From assembly GCA_905371865.1 (NCBI GenBank), contig CAJPNA010000029.1:1-11598 (forward strand): a stretch of DNA of 11,598 nucleotides. Direction: 5' to 3'. Shown here one piece after another: positions 1-7,303 of this stretch. The stretch's first letter is position 1; each line of letters opens with the position of its first letter. The position numbers and the translations under genes are program-made. The DNA comes from an uncultured Carnobacterium sp. GTDB lineage: Bacteria; Bacillota; Bacilli; Lactobacillales; Aerococcaceae. The notes under the pieces were generated by a model. The model saw only the letters and a program-made list of their open reading frames with translations, did not search any database and was not told the DNA's origin.

Positions 1-548
1 AGCAATAAAATCAAAATTATATAAAGAACGACGCCATTCCCGGTTTTAGTGATTTCTCCTGTTATGAAACTAGGAATATAAATATTTTTGGAAATAAAGG
101 TTAAATCCCCTAAATTGATAATCGGAAGGAGTGTTATAAAATAGATTAAAAACGCAATAAAATGTCCGTTTAAGAGTTGCCTTAATTCAATAAAGGCATT
201 TTTAACACTGGTTCGCCAAGAAAAATGTGTTTGTCGAATCGTTCCGTATATCATAAAAATCAGAATCGAGAATTCCAAAAATAGAATAAAGGCAAACGCG
301 AGTAAGTAAATAAGGATGAAAGGAATCATCCAAGGGTTTAATAAAATATGTTTAAAATTTGAAAAGGTTAAATTGGCTTGACCCGCAAAGAATAGCATCC
401 CTTTAAAGATGAGAGATAATAATCCAAATCCAAAAAAAGAGATAAACAGCTGTAAGAATAAGGAGTTGCGTAAATACATCCAACTATTCTTGGTTAAATT
501 GCTGAAGGTAAAGCGAATCGTTTTCCACACTGGAATCTTGGGTTTCAT
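1..548 (-). CDS. Membrane protein, probable glycerophosphodiester phosphodiesterase membrane domain (partial)
   Basis: An open frame reads leftward from an ATG at 548-546 and runs off the window edge without a stop, giving 182 residues of the N-terminal part. A GGAGGT ribosome binding site lies just upstream on the minus strand. The protein begins MKPKIPVWKTIRFTF and has hydrophobic segments near residues 28-55, 72-101, 128-146 and from 171 on. The segment SKNIYIPSFITGEI (153-166) resembles the 'IPEFI' region that I recall from the multi-pass membrane domain preceding the catalytic GDPD domain in membrane-anchored glycerophosphodiester phosphodiesterases of Firmicutes. If so, a GlpQ-like domain acting on glycerophosphodiesters or lipoteichoic-acid-like substrates would follow beyond the window. 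The catalytic part is not visible, so another polytopic membrane protein remains possible. The gene is divergent from the lipoprotein gene at 700. Confidence 0.6.
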   Translation of the reverse strand, partial: MKPKIPVWKTIRFTFSNLTKNSWMYLRNSLFLQLFISFFGFGLLSLIFKGMLFFAGQANLTFSNFKHILLNPWMIPFILIYLLAFAFILFLEFSILIFMIYGTIRQTHFSWRTSVKNAFIELRQLLNGHFIAFLIYFITLLPIINLGDLTFISKNIYIPSFITGEITKTGNGVVLYIILILL

Positions 549-575
549 GGGACCTCCAATAAATTTCTTTCTATC

Positions 576-604
576 AACATAGCATGAACAAACGCGTCTA
601 TCAA
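576..604 (-). promoter_or_regulatory. Promoter of the leftward membrane-protein gene
   Basis: On the minus strand TTGATA (604-599) and TATGTT (581-576) are separated by exactly 17 nt, a sigma-A-type arrangement. It lies about 30 nt before the start codon at 548. The -10 match is moderate, the spacing ideal. Confidence 0.5.
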
Positions 605-616
605 GTTGAATTCTGA

Positions 617-631
617 AATCTTAATAAGATT
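617..631. promoter_or_regulatory. 15-bp palindrome between divergent promoters, candidate operator
   Basis: AATCTTA-A-TAAGATT is a perfect 7-bp inverted repeat around one central base. Its right end overlaps the -35 box (630-635) of the rightward promoter, and it lies about 12 bp upstream of the -35 box of the leftward promoter. The position suits a repressor or activator acting on both genes. I do not recognise the motif as a known regulator's site. Confidence 0.4.
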
Positions 632-659
632 GACACTTATTGAGCAAATTTAATATAAT
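630..659 (+). promoter_or_regulatory. Promoter of the lipoprotein gene
   Basis: A perfect TTGACA (630-635) and a perfect TATAAT (654-659) are separated by 18 nt, 40 nt before the start codon at 700. This should be a strong constitutive-type sigma-A promoter unless the overlapping palindrome at 617-631 is occupied. Confidence 0.8.
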
Positions 660-699
660 GAAACATATTTAAGAGTTTTTATACTTTAGGAGGACTAAA

Positions 700-1707
700 A
701 TGAAAAAGAAGTTATTAACATTTTTATGCTTAATGGCAACGGTTGTATTAGCTGCCTGTGGCTTTAAAAAAGTGGATGCAGGGGATTACATTAAAACAGC
801 CTTTAGTGGTATAGATACCAAAGGACGTTTAACGTATCAATTCAGTACAGAGGAGTTAATCACTACTTTCTTAGTAGAAAATCCTAAAGTGGATGCAAAA
901 ACTGAAACAGAGTTAAAAAATGCACTTTCTGAAGTTAAAATCACTCCAAGTAAAACTGAAAATTTAACAAATGATGAAGAAATTACTTTAACCTTCACAA
1001 ACACTAAAAACTTAGAAAAATTTGTAACAATCCCTTCAGAGAAAAAGGTAAAAGTAACGGGATTAACAGCTGTTAAGAAGTTAAATTCTGAAGAATTAGC
1101 TAAATTGGTCACCTTAGAAGCAACTGGATTCAACAAAAAAGGAAAAGCGCAAGTTCGTGTAAACGATCCTCGTGTAGCTTCTATTCGTTTTGTAGTTGAA
1201 AATGATGGACAATTAGAAAATGGGAAAGATGCTAAAATTAAAATTGCCGGAAACTTTGATAGAGTTTTAGAATCAAACGGTTATATATTAGAAGGCGATG
1301 GAAGCTTCACTCTTCCTGTAAAAGGTTTAAAAACCGTTGCGGACAAATTTGAGGATGCAAAAAACAAAGATGAAGTTGTTAAAAAATTAAAAGAAGAAAT
1401 CAACAAAAAGTATACAGATGCGACTGTTACTTTTGATAAAACTTATTATCGTGGATTATCAAGCGGTATAGGAGAAAGTAGATATGGCGATGGTTTAATT
1501 GAAGGAAACGGAAACCTCGTTATGCTAATTCGAGTAGAATATAAATATGCTGGAAAACGTACGCTTGCAATTGGTCTTACAAACTTAGTAACGAACGCTG
1601 AGGGAAATATTGAATTGAAAGATGCACAACTGGTTGATAAATATTTTGACGATTTTGCAACCGCTGCTCAAAAATTAGAAGCGATTGGATATACAGAAGT
1701 AAAATAA
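700..1707 (+). CDS. Surface lipoprotein with two tandem related domains, function unknown
   Basis: 335 residues. The N-terminus is a lipoprotein signal: KKK charge, hydrophobic core, then lipobox LAAC with the lipidated Cys at 20, so the protein is anchored to the outer face of the membrane. Residues 28-122 and 134-210 look like two copies of one beta-rich domain. Each has an aromatic/Gly-Lys-Gly start (FSGIDTKGRLTYQF; TGFNKKGKAQVRV), then an acidic N/D/E-rich loop before an alternating beta strand (LTNDEEITLTF; LENGKDAKIKI), and each ends in VTGL or VKGL. Residues 211-335 form a different C-terminal part with a Lys/Glu-rich helix (215-237). This is the architecture of poorly described Firmicutes lipoproteins; I see no catalytic motif. 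The start is fixed by AGGAGG at 688-693, 6 nt upstream. It appears monocistronic, with its own promoter and terminator. Confidence 0.85.
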   Translation: MKKKLLTFLCLMATVVLAACGFKKVDAGDYIKTAFSGIDTKGRLTYQFSTEELITTFLVENPKVDAKTETELKNALSEVKITPSKTENLTNDEEITLTFTNTKNLEKFVTIPSEKKVKVTGLTAVKKLNSEELAKLVTLEATGFNKKGKAQVRVNDPRVASIRFVVENDGQLENGKDAKIKIAGNFDRVLESNGYILEGDGSFTLPVKGLKTVADKFEDAKNKDEVVKKLKEEINKKYTDATVTFDKTYYRGLSSGIGESRYGDGLIEGNGNLVMLIRVEYKYAGKRTLAIGLTNLVTNAEGNIELKDAQLVDKYFDDFATAAQKLEAIGYTEVK

Positions 1708-1719
1708 GATATTTTATAA

Positions 1720-1751
1720 GAGACTGCCTCATGTAAAGGTGGTCTCTTTTT
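1720..1751 (+). terminator. Intrinsic terminator after the lipoprotein gene
   Basis: A 9-bp stem pairs GAGACTGCC (1720-1728) with GGTGGTCTC (1738-1746), including two G-U pairs, with a 9-nt loop and five T residues at 1747-1751. It separates the lipoprotein gene from the liv operon. Confidence 0.8.
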
Positions 1752-1766
1752 CTGTAAATAAAAGTA

Positions 1767-1786
1767 TTTTTCATTTTTATGAAAAA
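1767..1786. repeat. Perfect inverted repeat upstream of the livJ promoter
   Basis: TTTTTCAT, a TTTT spacer and ATGAAAAA form a perfect 8-bp inverted repeat about 25 bp upstream of the livJ -35 box. The ATGAAAAAA half lies within a weak (11/15) CodY-like match at 1773-1787. It could be an auxiliary operator or only an AT-rich palindrome. Confidence 0.35.
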
Positions 1787-1811
1787 ATTTTTATAAATGA
1801 ATAGAAAACAG

Positions 1812-1840
1812 TTGCGTGAATTGTCAGAATATTATATACT
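1812..1840 (+). promoter_or_regulatory. Promoter of the liv operon
   Basis: TTGCGT (1812-1817) and TATACT (1835-1840) have the ideal 17-nt spacer and lie about 40 nt upstream of the livJ start. The -35 is imperfect, and the spacer is almost wholly occupied by a CodY-type box. Confidence 0.65.
1819..1833. promoter_or_regulatory. CodY-type operator in the livJ promoter spacer
   Basis: AATTGTCAGAATATT matches the published CodY consensus AATTTTCWGAAAATT at 13 of 15 positions; the mismatches are at positions 5 and 12. It sits between the -35 and -10 boxes, where bound protein would exclude RNA polymerase. CodY is the branched-chain-amino-acid-responsive (and in some species GTP-responsive) repressor of Firmicutes, and uptake systems for these amino acids are classic targets. 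The match and position are seen; actual binding is inferred. Confidence 0.7.
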
Positions 1841-1881
1841 ACTCTCATCTTATAAATTAAAAGTATGAAAAGAGGGATCTT

Positions 1882-3039
1882 ATGAAATTAAAACAATTCA
1901 CATTAGGAGCTGTGGTTGCAGCCATTTTAGCAGGTTGTGGAAGTGCAGCAGATAGCAACACAGTTAAAATCGGAGGGAACTTCGAATTAACAGGGAACGT
2001 AGCAACTTACGGAACTTCAATGAACAATGCAGCACAATTAGCGGTTGAACAAAAAGGTAAGTTACTCGATAAGGAATTAAAATACGTTTCATATGACAAC
2101 AAATCAGACAAGACAGAAGTAGCTTCTGTTGCGAAAAAATTAGCTTCTGAGAAAGTAGTCGGTGTAGTTGGACCAGCAACAACAGGGGATGCAGCAGTAT
2201 CAACCCCTGTAAACGAACAAGCAAAAATTCCAACAATCTTCCCAGCAACAACAGGAGATGGTGTAACGTTGAAAAATGCTGCAGATGCATCTTCAGTATA
2301 TGAATACATCTACCGTGTATGCTTCTCTGATAGCTACCAAGGGGTTGTAGGAGCAAACTTCGTTAACAAGAAATTCGGAAAAGCAAAAGTAGCAATCTTA
2401 CAAGATACAGGAAATGACTATTCTAAAGGATTAGCAGATGCTTTTGAAAAAACTTATACTGAAAGCAAAATTGGTGGTTCAGTTGTAGCACGTGAATACT
2501 ATCAATCTAAAGATACAGACTTCCAAGCGGTATTAACAACATTGAAATCTAAAACATTCGATGTATTATACGTACCTGGTTATTACGAAGAAGTGGGTCT
2601 AATCATCAAACAAGCTCGTGAAATGGGAATCACTCAACCAATCGTTGGTGGTGACGGTCTTTCAAGTGATAAGTTAGCGGCATTAGCTGGAAATAGTTCA
2701 AATCTTTCAAACGTTTACTATACATCTCACTTCTCAACATTGAGTAAAGATAGTGATGTTCAAGCGTTCGTAAAAGCCTATAAAGAAAAATTTGGTGCAA
2801 ATCCAGATACTTTTGCAGCTTTAAGTTATGATGCTACTCAATTGTTAATGAAAGCTATCGAAAAAGCAGGTTCAACAGATCCGCAAGCAATCACAAAAGC
2901 TTTAGCAGAAACAAAAAACTTTGACGGTGTTACAGGAACATTCTCAATGGGTGCTGACCATACACCAATCAAATCAGCAGTTGTAATCGAGTTCCAAAAC
3001 GGACAAGAAGTGAGTGCTCAAGAGTACTCTGCTGAGTAA
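1882..3039 (+). CDS. livJ: Branched-chain amino acid ABC transporter, substrate-binding lipoprotein
   Basis: 385 residues. It captures leucine, isoleucine or valine outside the membrane and delivers them to LivHM. The signal peptide ends in lipobox LAGC, with lipid-modified Cys19. The mature part is a type I periplasmic-binding fold (Peripla_BP_6): KIGGNFELTGNVATYG (29-44) is the typical first strand and substrate loop, YDNKSDKTEVASVAKKL (71-87) follows, and VVGVVGPATTGDAAVSTPV (92-110) with FPATTGDGVT (120-129) are the family's ligand-site segments. AGAGGG at 1871-1876 is a somewhat weak ribosome binding site 5 nt before the ATG. It is the first gene of the operon and is followed by a hairpin that should lower downstream expression. 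Exact amino acid preference cannot be read from sequence. Confidence 0.95.
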   Translation: MKLKQFTLGAVVAAILAGCGSAADSNTVKIGGNFELTGNVATYGTSMNNAAQLAVEQKGKLLDKELKYVSYDNKSDKTEVASVAKKLASEKVVGVVGPATTGDAAVSTPVNEQAKIPTIFPATTGDGVTLKNAADASSVYEYIYRVCFSDSYQGVVGANFVNKKFGKAKVAILQDTGNDYSKGLADAFEKTYTESKIGGSVVAREYYQSKDTDFQAVLTTLKSKTFDVLYVPGYYEEVGLIIKQAREMGITQPIVGGDGLSSDKLAALAGNSSNLSNVYYTSHFSTLSKDSDVQAFVKAYKEKFGANPDTFAALSYDATQLLMKAIEKAGSTDPQAITKALAETKNFDGVTGTFSMGADHTPIKSAVVIEFQNGQEVSAQEYSAE

Positions 3040-3060
3040 TTTTAGGATAAGCATATTTTG

Positions 3061-3096
3061 AAGAGAGGCACGGAGAATTTCTTCCGCCTCTCTTTT
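3061..3096 (+). terminator. Attenuating hairpin between livJ and livH
   Basis: AAGAGAGGC (3061-3069) pairs perfectly over 9 bp with GCCTCTCTT (3086-3094); part of the loop (GGAGA/TCTTCC) can pair further. Only a short TTTT run (3093-3096) follows, and there is no new promoter before livH, so partial termination or 3'-end stabilisation of a livJ-only transcript is likely. This would give excess binding protein over membrane components, as in many ABC operons. Confidence 0.6.
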
Positions 3097-3133
3097 CCAC
3101 TAGATAAAGGATAGAAATGAAAGGAGAAAATAT

Positions 3134-4015
3134 ATGGAGTTGTTAATTCAACAATTGGTAAACGGGCTCGCAGTCGGAAGTATTTATGCTTTAATTGCAC
3201 TCGGATATACCATGGTTTATGGGACGATTAAACTGATTAACTTCGCACATGGAGATGTGTATATGATGGGGGCATTCATTGGCTACTTTGCGGTAATGGT
3301 CTTGAAATTGAATGTATTCCTGGCTTTACTTGTAGCAATGGTCACTTGTGCAATTTTAGGGGTTGTCATTGAACGTGTGGCGTATAAGCCACTCCGCAAA
3401 TCGACTCGTGTGGCTGCTTTAATTACAGCCATTGGGGTTTCATACTTGTTAGAAAATGCAATGAGTTATTTCTTTGGAGCGGAGTCCCGTCCGTTTCCTT
3501 CAGATTTTGGAATAGAGACATTCACTTTATTCGGAGCTGTTTCAGTGAATGGAAAACAAATCTTGATTTTCGGCATTACAGTTTTATTAATGGCTTTATT
3601 ACAATTTATCGTTCGTTATACAAAAATGGGGAAAGCCATGCGTGCTGTTGCTGTTGATGAGCAAGCAGCTCAACTCATGGGGATTGATGTAGATGGAGTG
3701 ATTTCATTTACATTTGCACTTGGGTCAGCACTTGCAGGGATTGCCGGTGTCCTTGTTGGGGTTTACTACAATACAATTTCTACAACAATGGGGATTACAG
3801 TGGGCTTAAAAGCCTTCGTTGCAGCCGTACTTGGAGGTATTGGAAGTATTCCTGGGGCCATGGTCGGTGGTTACCTCATCGGTCTATTAGAAACAATGGT
3901 AAGTTTCTTCGGTTACTCACCATACCGTGATGGAGTCGTTTACTTCTTATTATTTATTATTTTAATCATATTACCAGCTGGATTGTTTGGTAAAAATGTC
4001 AGAGAGAAAGTGTAG
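3134..4015 (+). CDS. livH: Branched-chain amino acid ABC transporter, permease LivH
   Basis: 293 residues, polytopic membrane protein that forms the import channel with LivM. GLAVGSIYALIALGYTMVYG (11-30), followed by TIKLINFAHGDVYMMGAFIG (31-50), is the hallmark LivH N-terminus. The coupling segment that contacts the ATPases is KMGKAMRAVAVDEQAAQLMG (164-183). AAVLGGIGSIPGAMVGG (230-246) is the conserved late membrane region, and the end reads LPAGLFG, where an Arg often precedes the Pro in relatives. AAGGAG at 3121-3126 supports the ATG with a 7-nt spacer. The stop codon directly abuts the next possible start, so translation is probably coupled to livM. Confidence 0.95.
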   Translation: MELLIQQLVNGLAVGSIYALIALGYTMVYGTIKLINFAHGDVYMMGAFIGYFAVMVLKLNVFLALLVAMVTCAILGVVIERVAYKPLRKSTRVAALITAIGVSYLLENAMSYFFGAESRPFPSDFGIETFTLFGAVSVNGKQILIFGITVLLMALLQFIVRYTKMGKAMRAVAVDEQAAQLMGIDVDGVISFTFALGSALAGIAGVLVGVYYNTISTTMGITVGLKAFVAAVLGGIGSIPGAMVGGYLIGLLETMVSFFGYSPYRDGVVYFLLFIILIILPAGLFGKNVREKV

Positions 4016-4024
4016 GTGAAGAAG

Positions 4025-4987
4025 ATGCAAAGATTTCATAAAAAGAATATTCGTTGGACATTGTTCGCGTTGGGAATGTACGCTCTTCTTTTCGTACTTG
4101 TAAAAACAGGAGTCATCAACTTCTACTACGAAAGTACCTTCATTAATATCATGATTAATATTATCTATGCTGTTGGGCTAAACTTGATTCTAGGGGTTGC
4201 CGGACAGTTCTCACTTGGACATGCCGGATTTATCGCTATTGGTTCTTATAGTGGTGCAATTCTTGGAAAAATGATGAATGGGTTACCAGGACTATTTGCT
4301 GGAATGGCAGTAGGGGTTGTCATTTCTGTCATCGTAGCGTTTCTTGTTGGGTTACCAACGCTTCGATTAAAGGGAGACTACCTTGCGATTGCGACTCTAG
4401 GGGTTGCTGAAATCATTCGTGTAGCCGTGACCAATATGAAAATCACAAATGGAGCTGCTGGAATTAGTGGGGTACCTTTAACGAACACATGGACGATTAC
4501 TTATATTTTCTTAGTGGTAACAACGATTTTAATCTTAAATTACACTTTCAGTAGTGCCGGTCGTGCGACTTATGGGGTGTTACAAGATGAAATTGCTGCG
4601 GAATCAATGGGAGTTCAAGTAACGAAGTACAAAATCTTGGCCTTTGTATTAGGAGCAGCTACTGCAAGTATCGGTGGGACGCTTTCTGCTACAACGCTAG
4701 GAGCAGTAACTCCTGGTGACTTCACTTTCATGAAATCCATCGATGTATTAATTATTGTCGTATTCGGAGGAATCGGAAGTTTCACAGGTTCGTTTGTAGC
4801 AGCAGTGCTACTTGGCATTATCAACCTTGTCCTACAACCATTTGGACAATTACGAATGATCATCTATGCAGTAGCGTTAATTTTAATTATGATTTTCCGC
4901 CCAGGTGGATTACTTGGAACATGGGAATTCAAACTAGGGAACTTGAAGTTTTCTAAGAAAAAAGAGGCAAAGGAGAGTGGAAAGTAA
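4025..4987 (+). CDS. livM: Branched-chain amino acid ABC transporter, permease LivM
   Basis: 320 residues from ATG 4025, the second channel subunit. Hallmarks: GLNLILGVAGQFSLGHAGF (51-69), LPTLRLKGDYLAIATLGVAE (110-129), a coupling segment around GVLQDEIAAESMGVQV (184-199), VFGGIGSFTGS (246-256) and FRPGGLLGTWE (291-301), with a Lys-rich cytoplasmic tail. A GTG at 4016, directly after the livH stop, is in frame and would add three residues. I prefer ATG 4025 because AGGTGA (4014-4019), complementary to the 16S rRNA tail, lies 5 nt before it, whereas GTG 4016 has only a weak AGAGAG 9 nt upstream. The stop overlaps the livG start. Confidence 0.93.
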   Translation: MQRFHKKNIRWTLFALGMYALLFVLVKTGVINFYYESTFINIMINIIYAVGLNLILGVAGQFSLGHAGFIAIGSYSGAILGKMMNGLPGLFAGMAVGVVISVIVAFLVGLPTLRLKGDYLAIATLGVAEIIRVAVTNMKITNGAAGISGVPLTNTWTITYIFLVVTTILILNYTFSSAGRATYGVLQDEIAAESMGVQVTKYKILAFVLGAATASIGGTLSATTLGAVTPGDFTFMKSIDVLIIVVFGGIGSFTGSFVAAVLLGIINLVLQPFGQLRMIIYAVALILIMIFRPGGLLGTWEFKLGNLKFSKKKEAKESGK

Positions 4988-5757
4988 TGTTATTAGAAGT
5001 AAATGGACTGACTAAAAACTTTGGTGGCCTTTCCGCAGTTTCTAATGTTTCTATGAAGGTAAAAAAGGGAGAATTAATTGGACTTATCGGTCCCAATGGT
5101 GCGGGGAAAACTACATTTTTCAACTTGTTAACAGGAGTGTACGAACCAACAGAAGGAACGGTGAGTTTGGAAGTAGACGGACAATTGAAAAACTTGAACG
5201 GGCTTCCTCCTTACAAACGTACAAACCTTGGAATGGCACGTACCTTCCAAAATATTCGTCTCTTCAAGGATTTAAGCGTGTTGGAAAATGTTATGATTGC
5301 GATGCACTCCCACTCAGGCGATTCATTGTTCTCAACCTTATTCCGTACGAAAAAATATTATGATACAGAGGCAAAAATGCGCGAAGAAGCGATTGAGTTG
5401 CTAAAGATTTTTGAGTTGGATACACTTAAGGATGAAAAAGCGAAAAACTTAGCCTACGGGCAACAACGTGAGCTAGAAATCGTTCGTGCATTAGCAACAA
5501 AGCCAAAAATCTTATTCTTGGACGAGCCTGCAGCTGGCATGAACCCTCAGGAGACGGCTCAATTAACAGAGCTAATTGCGAAAATTCAAAAAGAATTTGA
5601 TTTGACAGTGGTGTTAATCGAACATGATATGTCACTCGTTATGAAAATTTGCCAACGCATTTACGTGTTGGAATATGGAAGACTTCTTGCAGAAGGAACT
5701 CCAGAAGAAATTAAACAAAATCCTGCGGTTATTAAAGCGTACTTAGGAGGTGAGTAG
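4987..5757 (+). CDS. livG: Branched-chain amino acid ABC transporter, ATPase LivG
   Basis: 256 residues, one of two cytoplasmic ATPases powering LivHM. Walker A is GPNGAGKT (35-42), the Q-loop Gln is at 88 in ARTFQNIRLF, the signature is LAYGQQ (155-160; LivG-type proteins carry this in place of LSGGQ), Walker B is ILFLDE (175-180), followed by PAAGMNPQET, and the switch His is 213 in IEHDMSLV. Length and the extra loop around 105-135 fit LivG. The ATG overlaps the livM stop by one base (TAATG), and AAGGAG lies at 4970-4975, 11 nt upstream, consistent with coupled translation. Confidence 0.96.
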   Translation: MLLEVNGLTKNFGGLSAVSNVSMKVKKGELIGLIGPNGAGKTTFFNLLTGVYEPTEGTVSLEVDGQLKNLNGLPPYKRTNLGMARTFQNIRLFKDLSVLENVMIAMHSHSGDSLFSTLFRTKKYYDTEAKMREEAIELLKIFELDTLKDEKAKNLAYGQQRELEIVRALATKPKILFLDEPAAGMNPQETAQLTELIAKIQKEFDLTVVLIEHDMSLVMKICQRIYVLEYGRLLAEGTPEEIKQNPAVIKAYLGGE

Positions 5758-6462
5758 ATGTTAGAAGTTAAAAATTTATCAGTTCATTACGGAATGATTC
5801 AAGCCGTACGTAATGTCGATTTTAAGGTGAATGAAGGCGAAATCGTGTCTCTAATCGGGGCAAACGGGGCTGGAAAATCAACTGTCTTGAAGACTTTATC
5901 AGGACTTATCCATCCTTCAGAAGGCGAAATCGTATACTTAGGTGAAAATATCGCTTCAACATCTGCGAAGAAAATCGTTGAGAAAGGACTCGTGCAAGTG
6001 CCAGAAGGACGTCACGTATTCCCAGGATTAACGGTAAAAGAAAACCTTGAACTAGGGGCATTTCTACGCAAGGATAAAGAGGGTATTCAAAAAGATATGG
6101 AAGACGTCTTCGAGCGTTTCCCAATCTTAAAAGAACGTAAAGACCAAGATGCGCAAACACTCTCTGGTGGGGAGCAACAAATGTTAGCGATGGGTCGTGC
6201 GTTGATGAGCCGTCCAAAACTATTATTGTTGGATGAACCTTCAATGGGACTAGCGCCAATTTTTATCCGTGAGATTTTCAAAATCATTCAAGAAATCCAA
6301 AAAACAGGGACAACGGTTTTACTCATCGAGCAAAATGCGAAAATGGCCCTATCGATTTCAAATCGTGCATATGTACTGGAAACTGGATCAGTAGTATTAA
6401 GTGGTACAGGACAAGAGTTGTTAGAAAGTGATGAAATTCAGAAAGCATATCTAGGAGGGTAA
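5758..6462 (+). CDS. livF: Branched-chain amino acid ABC transporter, ATPase LivF
   Basis: 234 residues, the partner of LivG. Walker A is GANGAGKS (34-41), then VPEGRHVFPGLTVKENLELG (81-100), typical of LivF. The signature is LSGGEQ (135-140), Walker B LLLLDE (155-160), followed by PSMGLAPI. The switch position reads IEQNAKMAL, with Gln instead of His; this is usual for LivF and not a defect. The start is set by AGGAGGTGA at 5745-5753, fully complementary to the 16S rRNA tail and overlapping the last livG codons; the ATG directly follows the livG stop. Such a strong site probably keeps LivF stoichiometric with LivG. Confidence 0.96.
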   Translation: MLEVKNLSVHYGMIQAVRNVDFKVNEGEIVSLIGANGAGKSTVLKTLSGLIHPSEGEIVYLGENIASTSAKKIVEKGLVQVPEGRHVFPGLTVKENLELGAFLRKDKEGIQKDMEDVFERFPILKERKDQDAQTLSGGEQQMLAMGRALMSRPKLLLLDEPSMGLAPIFIREIFKIIQEIQKTGTTVLLIEQNAKMALSISNRAYVLETGSVVLSGTGQELLESDEIQKAYLGG

Positions 6463-6464
6463 TC

Positions 6465-7106
6465 ATGGAAGTTAAAGATTATATGTCAACCAACGTCATT
6501 ACAGTCACACCTGAAACGACGGTTATGAAAGCTCTAGACTTAATGAAGGAACACGACATTCACCGCTTGCCAGTTGTAGAAGATGGTAAGTTAGTTGGCT
6601 TACTCACAGAAGAACTTGTTGCGGGGCATTCACCTTCAATGGCGACAAGCTTATCGATGCATGAGTTGAACTATTTATTGAATAAGACTACAGCAAGCGA
6701 AATTATGCAAAAGCAAGTTTTAACCGTGAAGGCCCATACATTATTAGAAGAAGCTGCGTCCCTCATGCGTCAACAAAAAGTCGGCGTACTGCCAGTAGTA
6801 GATGCTCGTGGCCACGTGGAAGGGATTATTACCGATAAAGATATTTTTGATGCGTTTATCGAAATTTCTGGATACAACACACCAGGTTCTCGTTTATTCA
6901 TTGAAATCAATGAAGATAAACCAGGTCCGTTGGAAGAAATTTCGAATGTGTTACGCGAGAATAACGTGAACGTTTCGACGATTTCGGTATACCACCGTGA
7001 TGGGAAAGTGCAAGTGGTGCTTCATGTGGATTCGACAGAGCCCGATGAAGTGGCGGACTTTATCGCGCAAAAAGGCTATCGCGTGATTTCAGCGTTGAAG
7101 AAATAG
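6465..7106 (+). CDS. CBS-CBS-ACT domain protein, probable sensor linked to the liv transporter
   Basis: 213 residues. The first CBS domain (about 1-60) has YMSTNVITVTPETTVMKAL and HRLPVVEDGKLVGLLTEE. The second (77-135) has IMQKQVLTVKAHTLLEEA and GVLPVVDARGHVEGIITDKD. The C-terminal ACT domain (143-210) begins RLFIEINEDKPGPLEEISNVL, the usual ACT amino-acid-binding strand-loop-helix. CBS pairs bind adenine nucleotides and ACT domains bind amino acids, so this AcuB-like protein could report energy state and branched-chain amino acid level. It has no catalytic or DNA-binding domain. AGGAGGG at 6453-6459 precedes the ATG, which lies 2 nt after the livF stop, so it is the last gene of the liv operon. 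A regulatory role on the transporter is inferred from position only. Confidence 0.88.
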   Translation: MEVKDYMSTNVITVTPETTVMKALDLMKEHDIHRLPVVEDGKLVGLLTEELVAGHSPSMATSLSMHELNYLLNKTTASEIMQKQVLTVKAHTLLEEAASLMRQQKVGVLPVVDARGHVEGIITDKDIFDAFIEISGYNTPGSRLFIEINEDKPGPLEEISNVLRENNVNVSTISVYHRDGKVQVVLHVDSTEPDEVADFIAQKGYRVISALKK

Positions 7107-7130
7107 TGGGAAGGGTTAAAGCGTTGCTTT

Positions 7131-7298
7131 AAAATCCTTGGACATCTTCATAGTTATAGAAACAACTGCACCGGACTGAGCCTAGGTCTCAGTCCTTGCG
7201 AAAGTCAAAGAGCTCCAAAGCGATTCTCGCTATGGGGCTCTAATTCTTTTCGCATGCCTATCGTTATTTCTATGACTATAGAGTCCAAGGATTTTTTT
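7131..7298 (+). ncRNA. Branched structured element with T run, 3' end of the liv operon (terminator, small RNA or MITE-like repeat)
   Basis: The outer helix is 13 bp perfect (7131-7143 with 7283-7295), ending in seven T at 7292-7298. After a small internal loop a second helix pairs 7151-7162 with 7267-7278 (12 bp, one G-U). It encloses two arms: hairpin A, GGACTGAG/CTCAGTCC (7173-7180/7188-7195) with loop CCTAGGT, and a long arm of 7 bp (7197-7203/7248-7254), 8 bp (7209-7216/7234-7241) and 5 bp (7219-7223/7227-7231). An extra AGCGTT/AACGCT pair (7120-7125/7301-7306) can extend the base. The T run makes it a plausible terminator for the liv operon. Seen as DNA, the ends are near-identical inverted repeats of about 30 bp, as in a miniature transposable element. 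I do not recognise a known RNA family. There is no convincing promoter of its own. Confidence 0.55.
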
Positions 7299-7303
7299 GA
7301 AAC

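Noticed and set aside
1964..2356. 130-residue reading frame on the minus strand within livJ
   Set aside because: It is a Leu-rich shadow of livJ codons, with no ribosome binding site or family resemblance.
4016..4024. GTG start for livM directly after the livH stop
   Set aside because: Possible, but the in-frame ATG at 4025 has the better-placed ribosome binding site (AGGTGA, 5-nt spacing); the difference is three residues.
6328..6336. LivF lacks the switch His of ABC ATPases
   Set aside because: Gln in the EQN context is normal for LivF proteins; all other ATPase motifs are intact.
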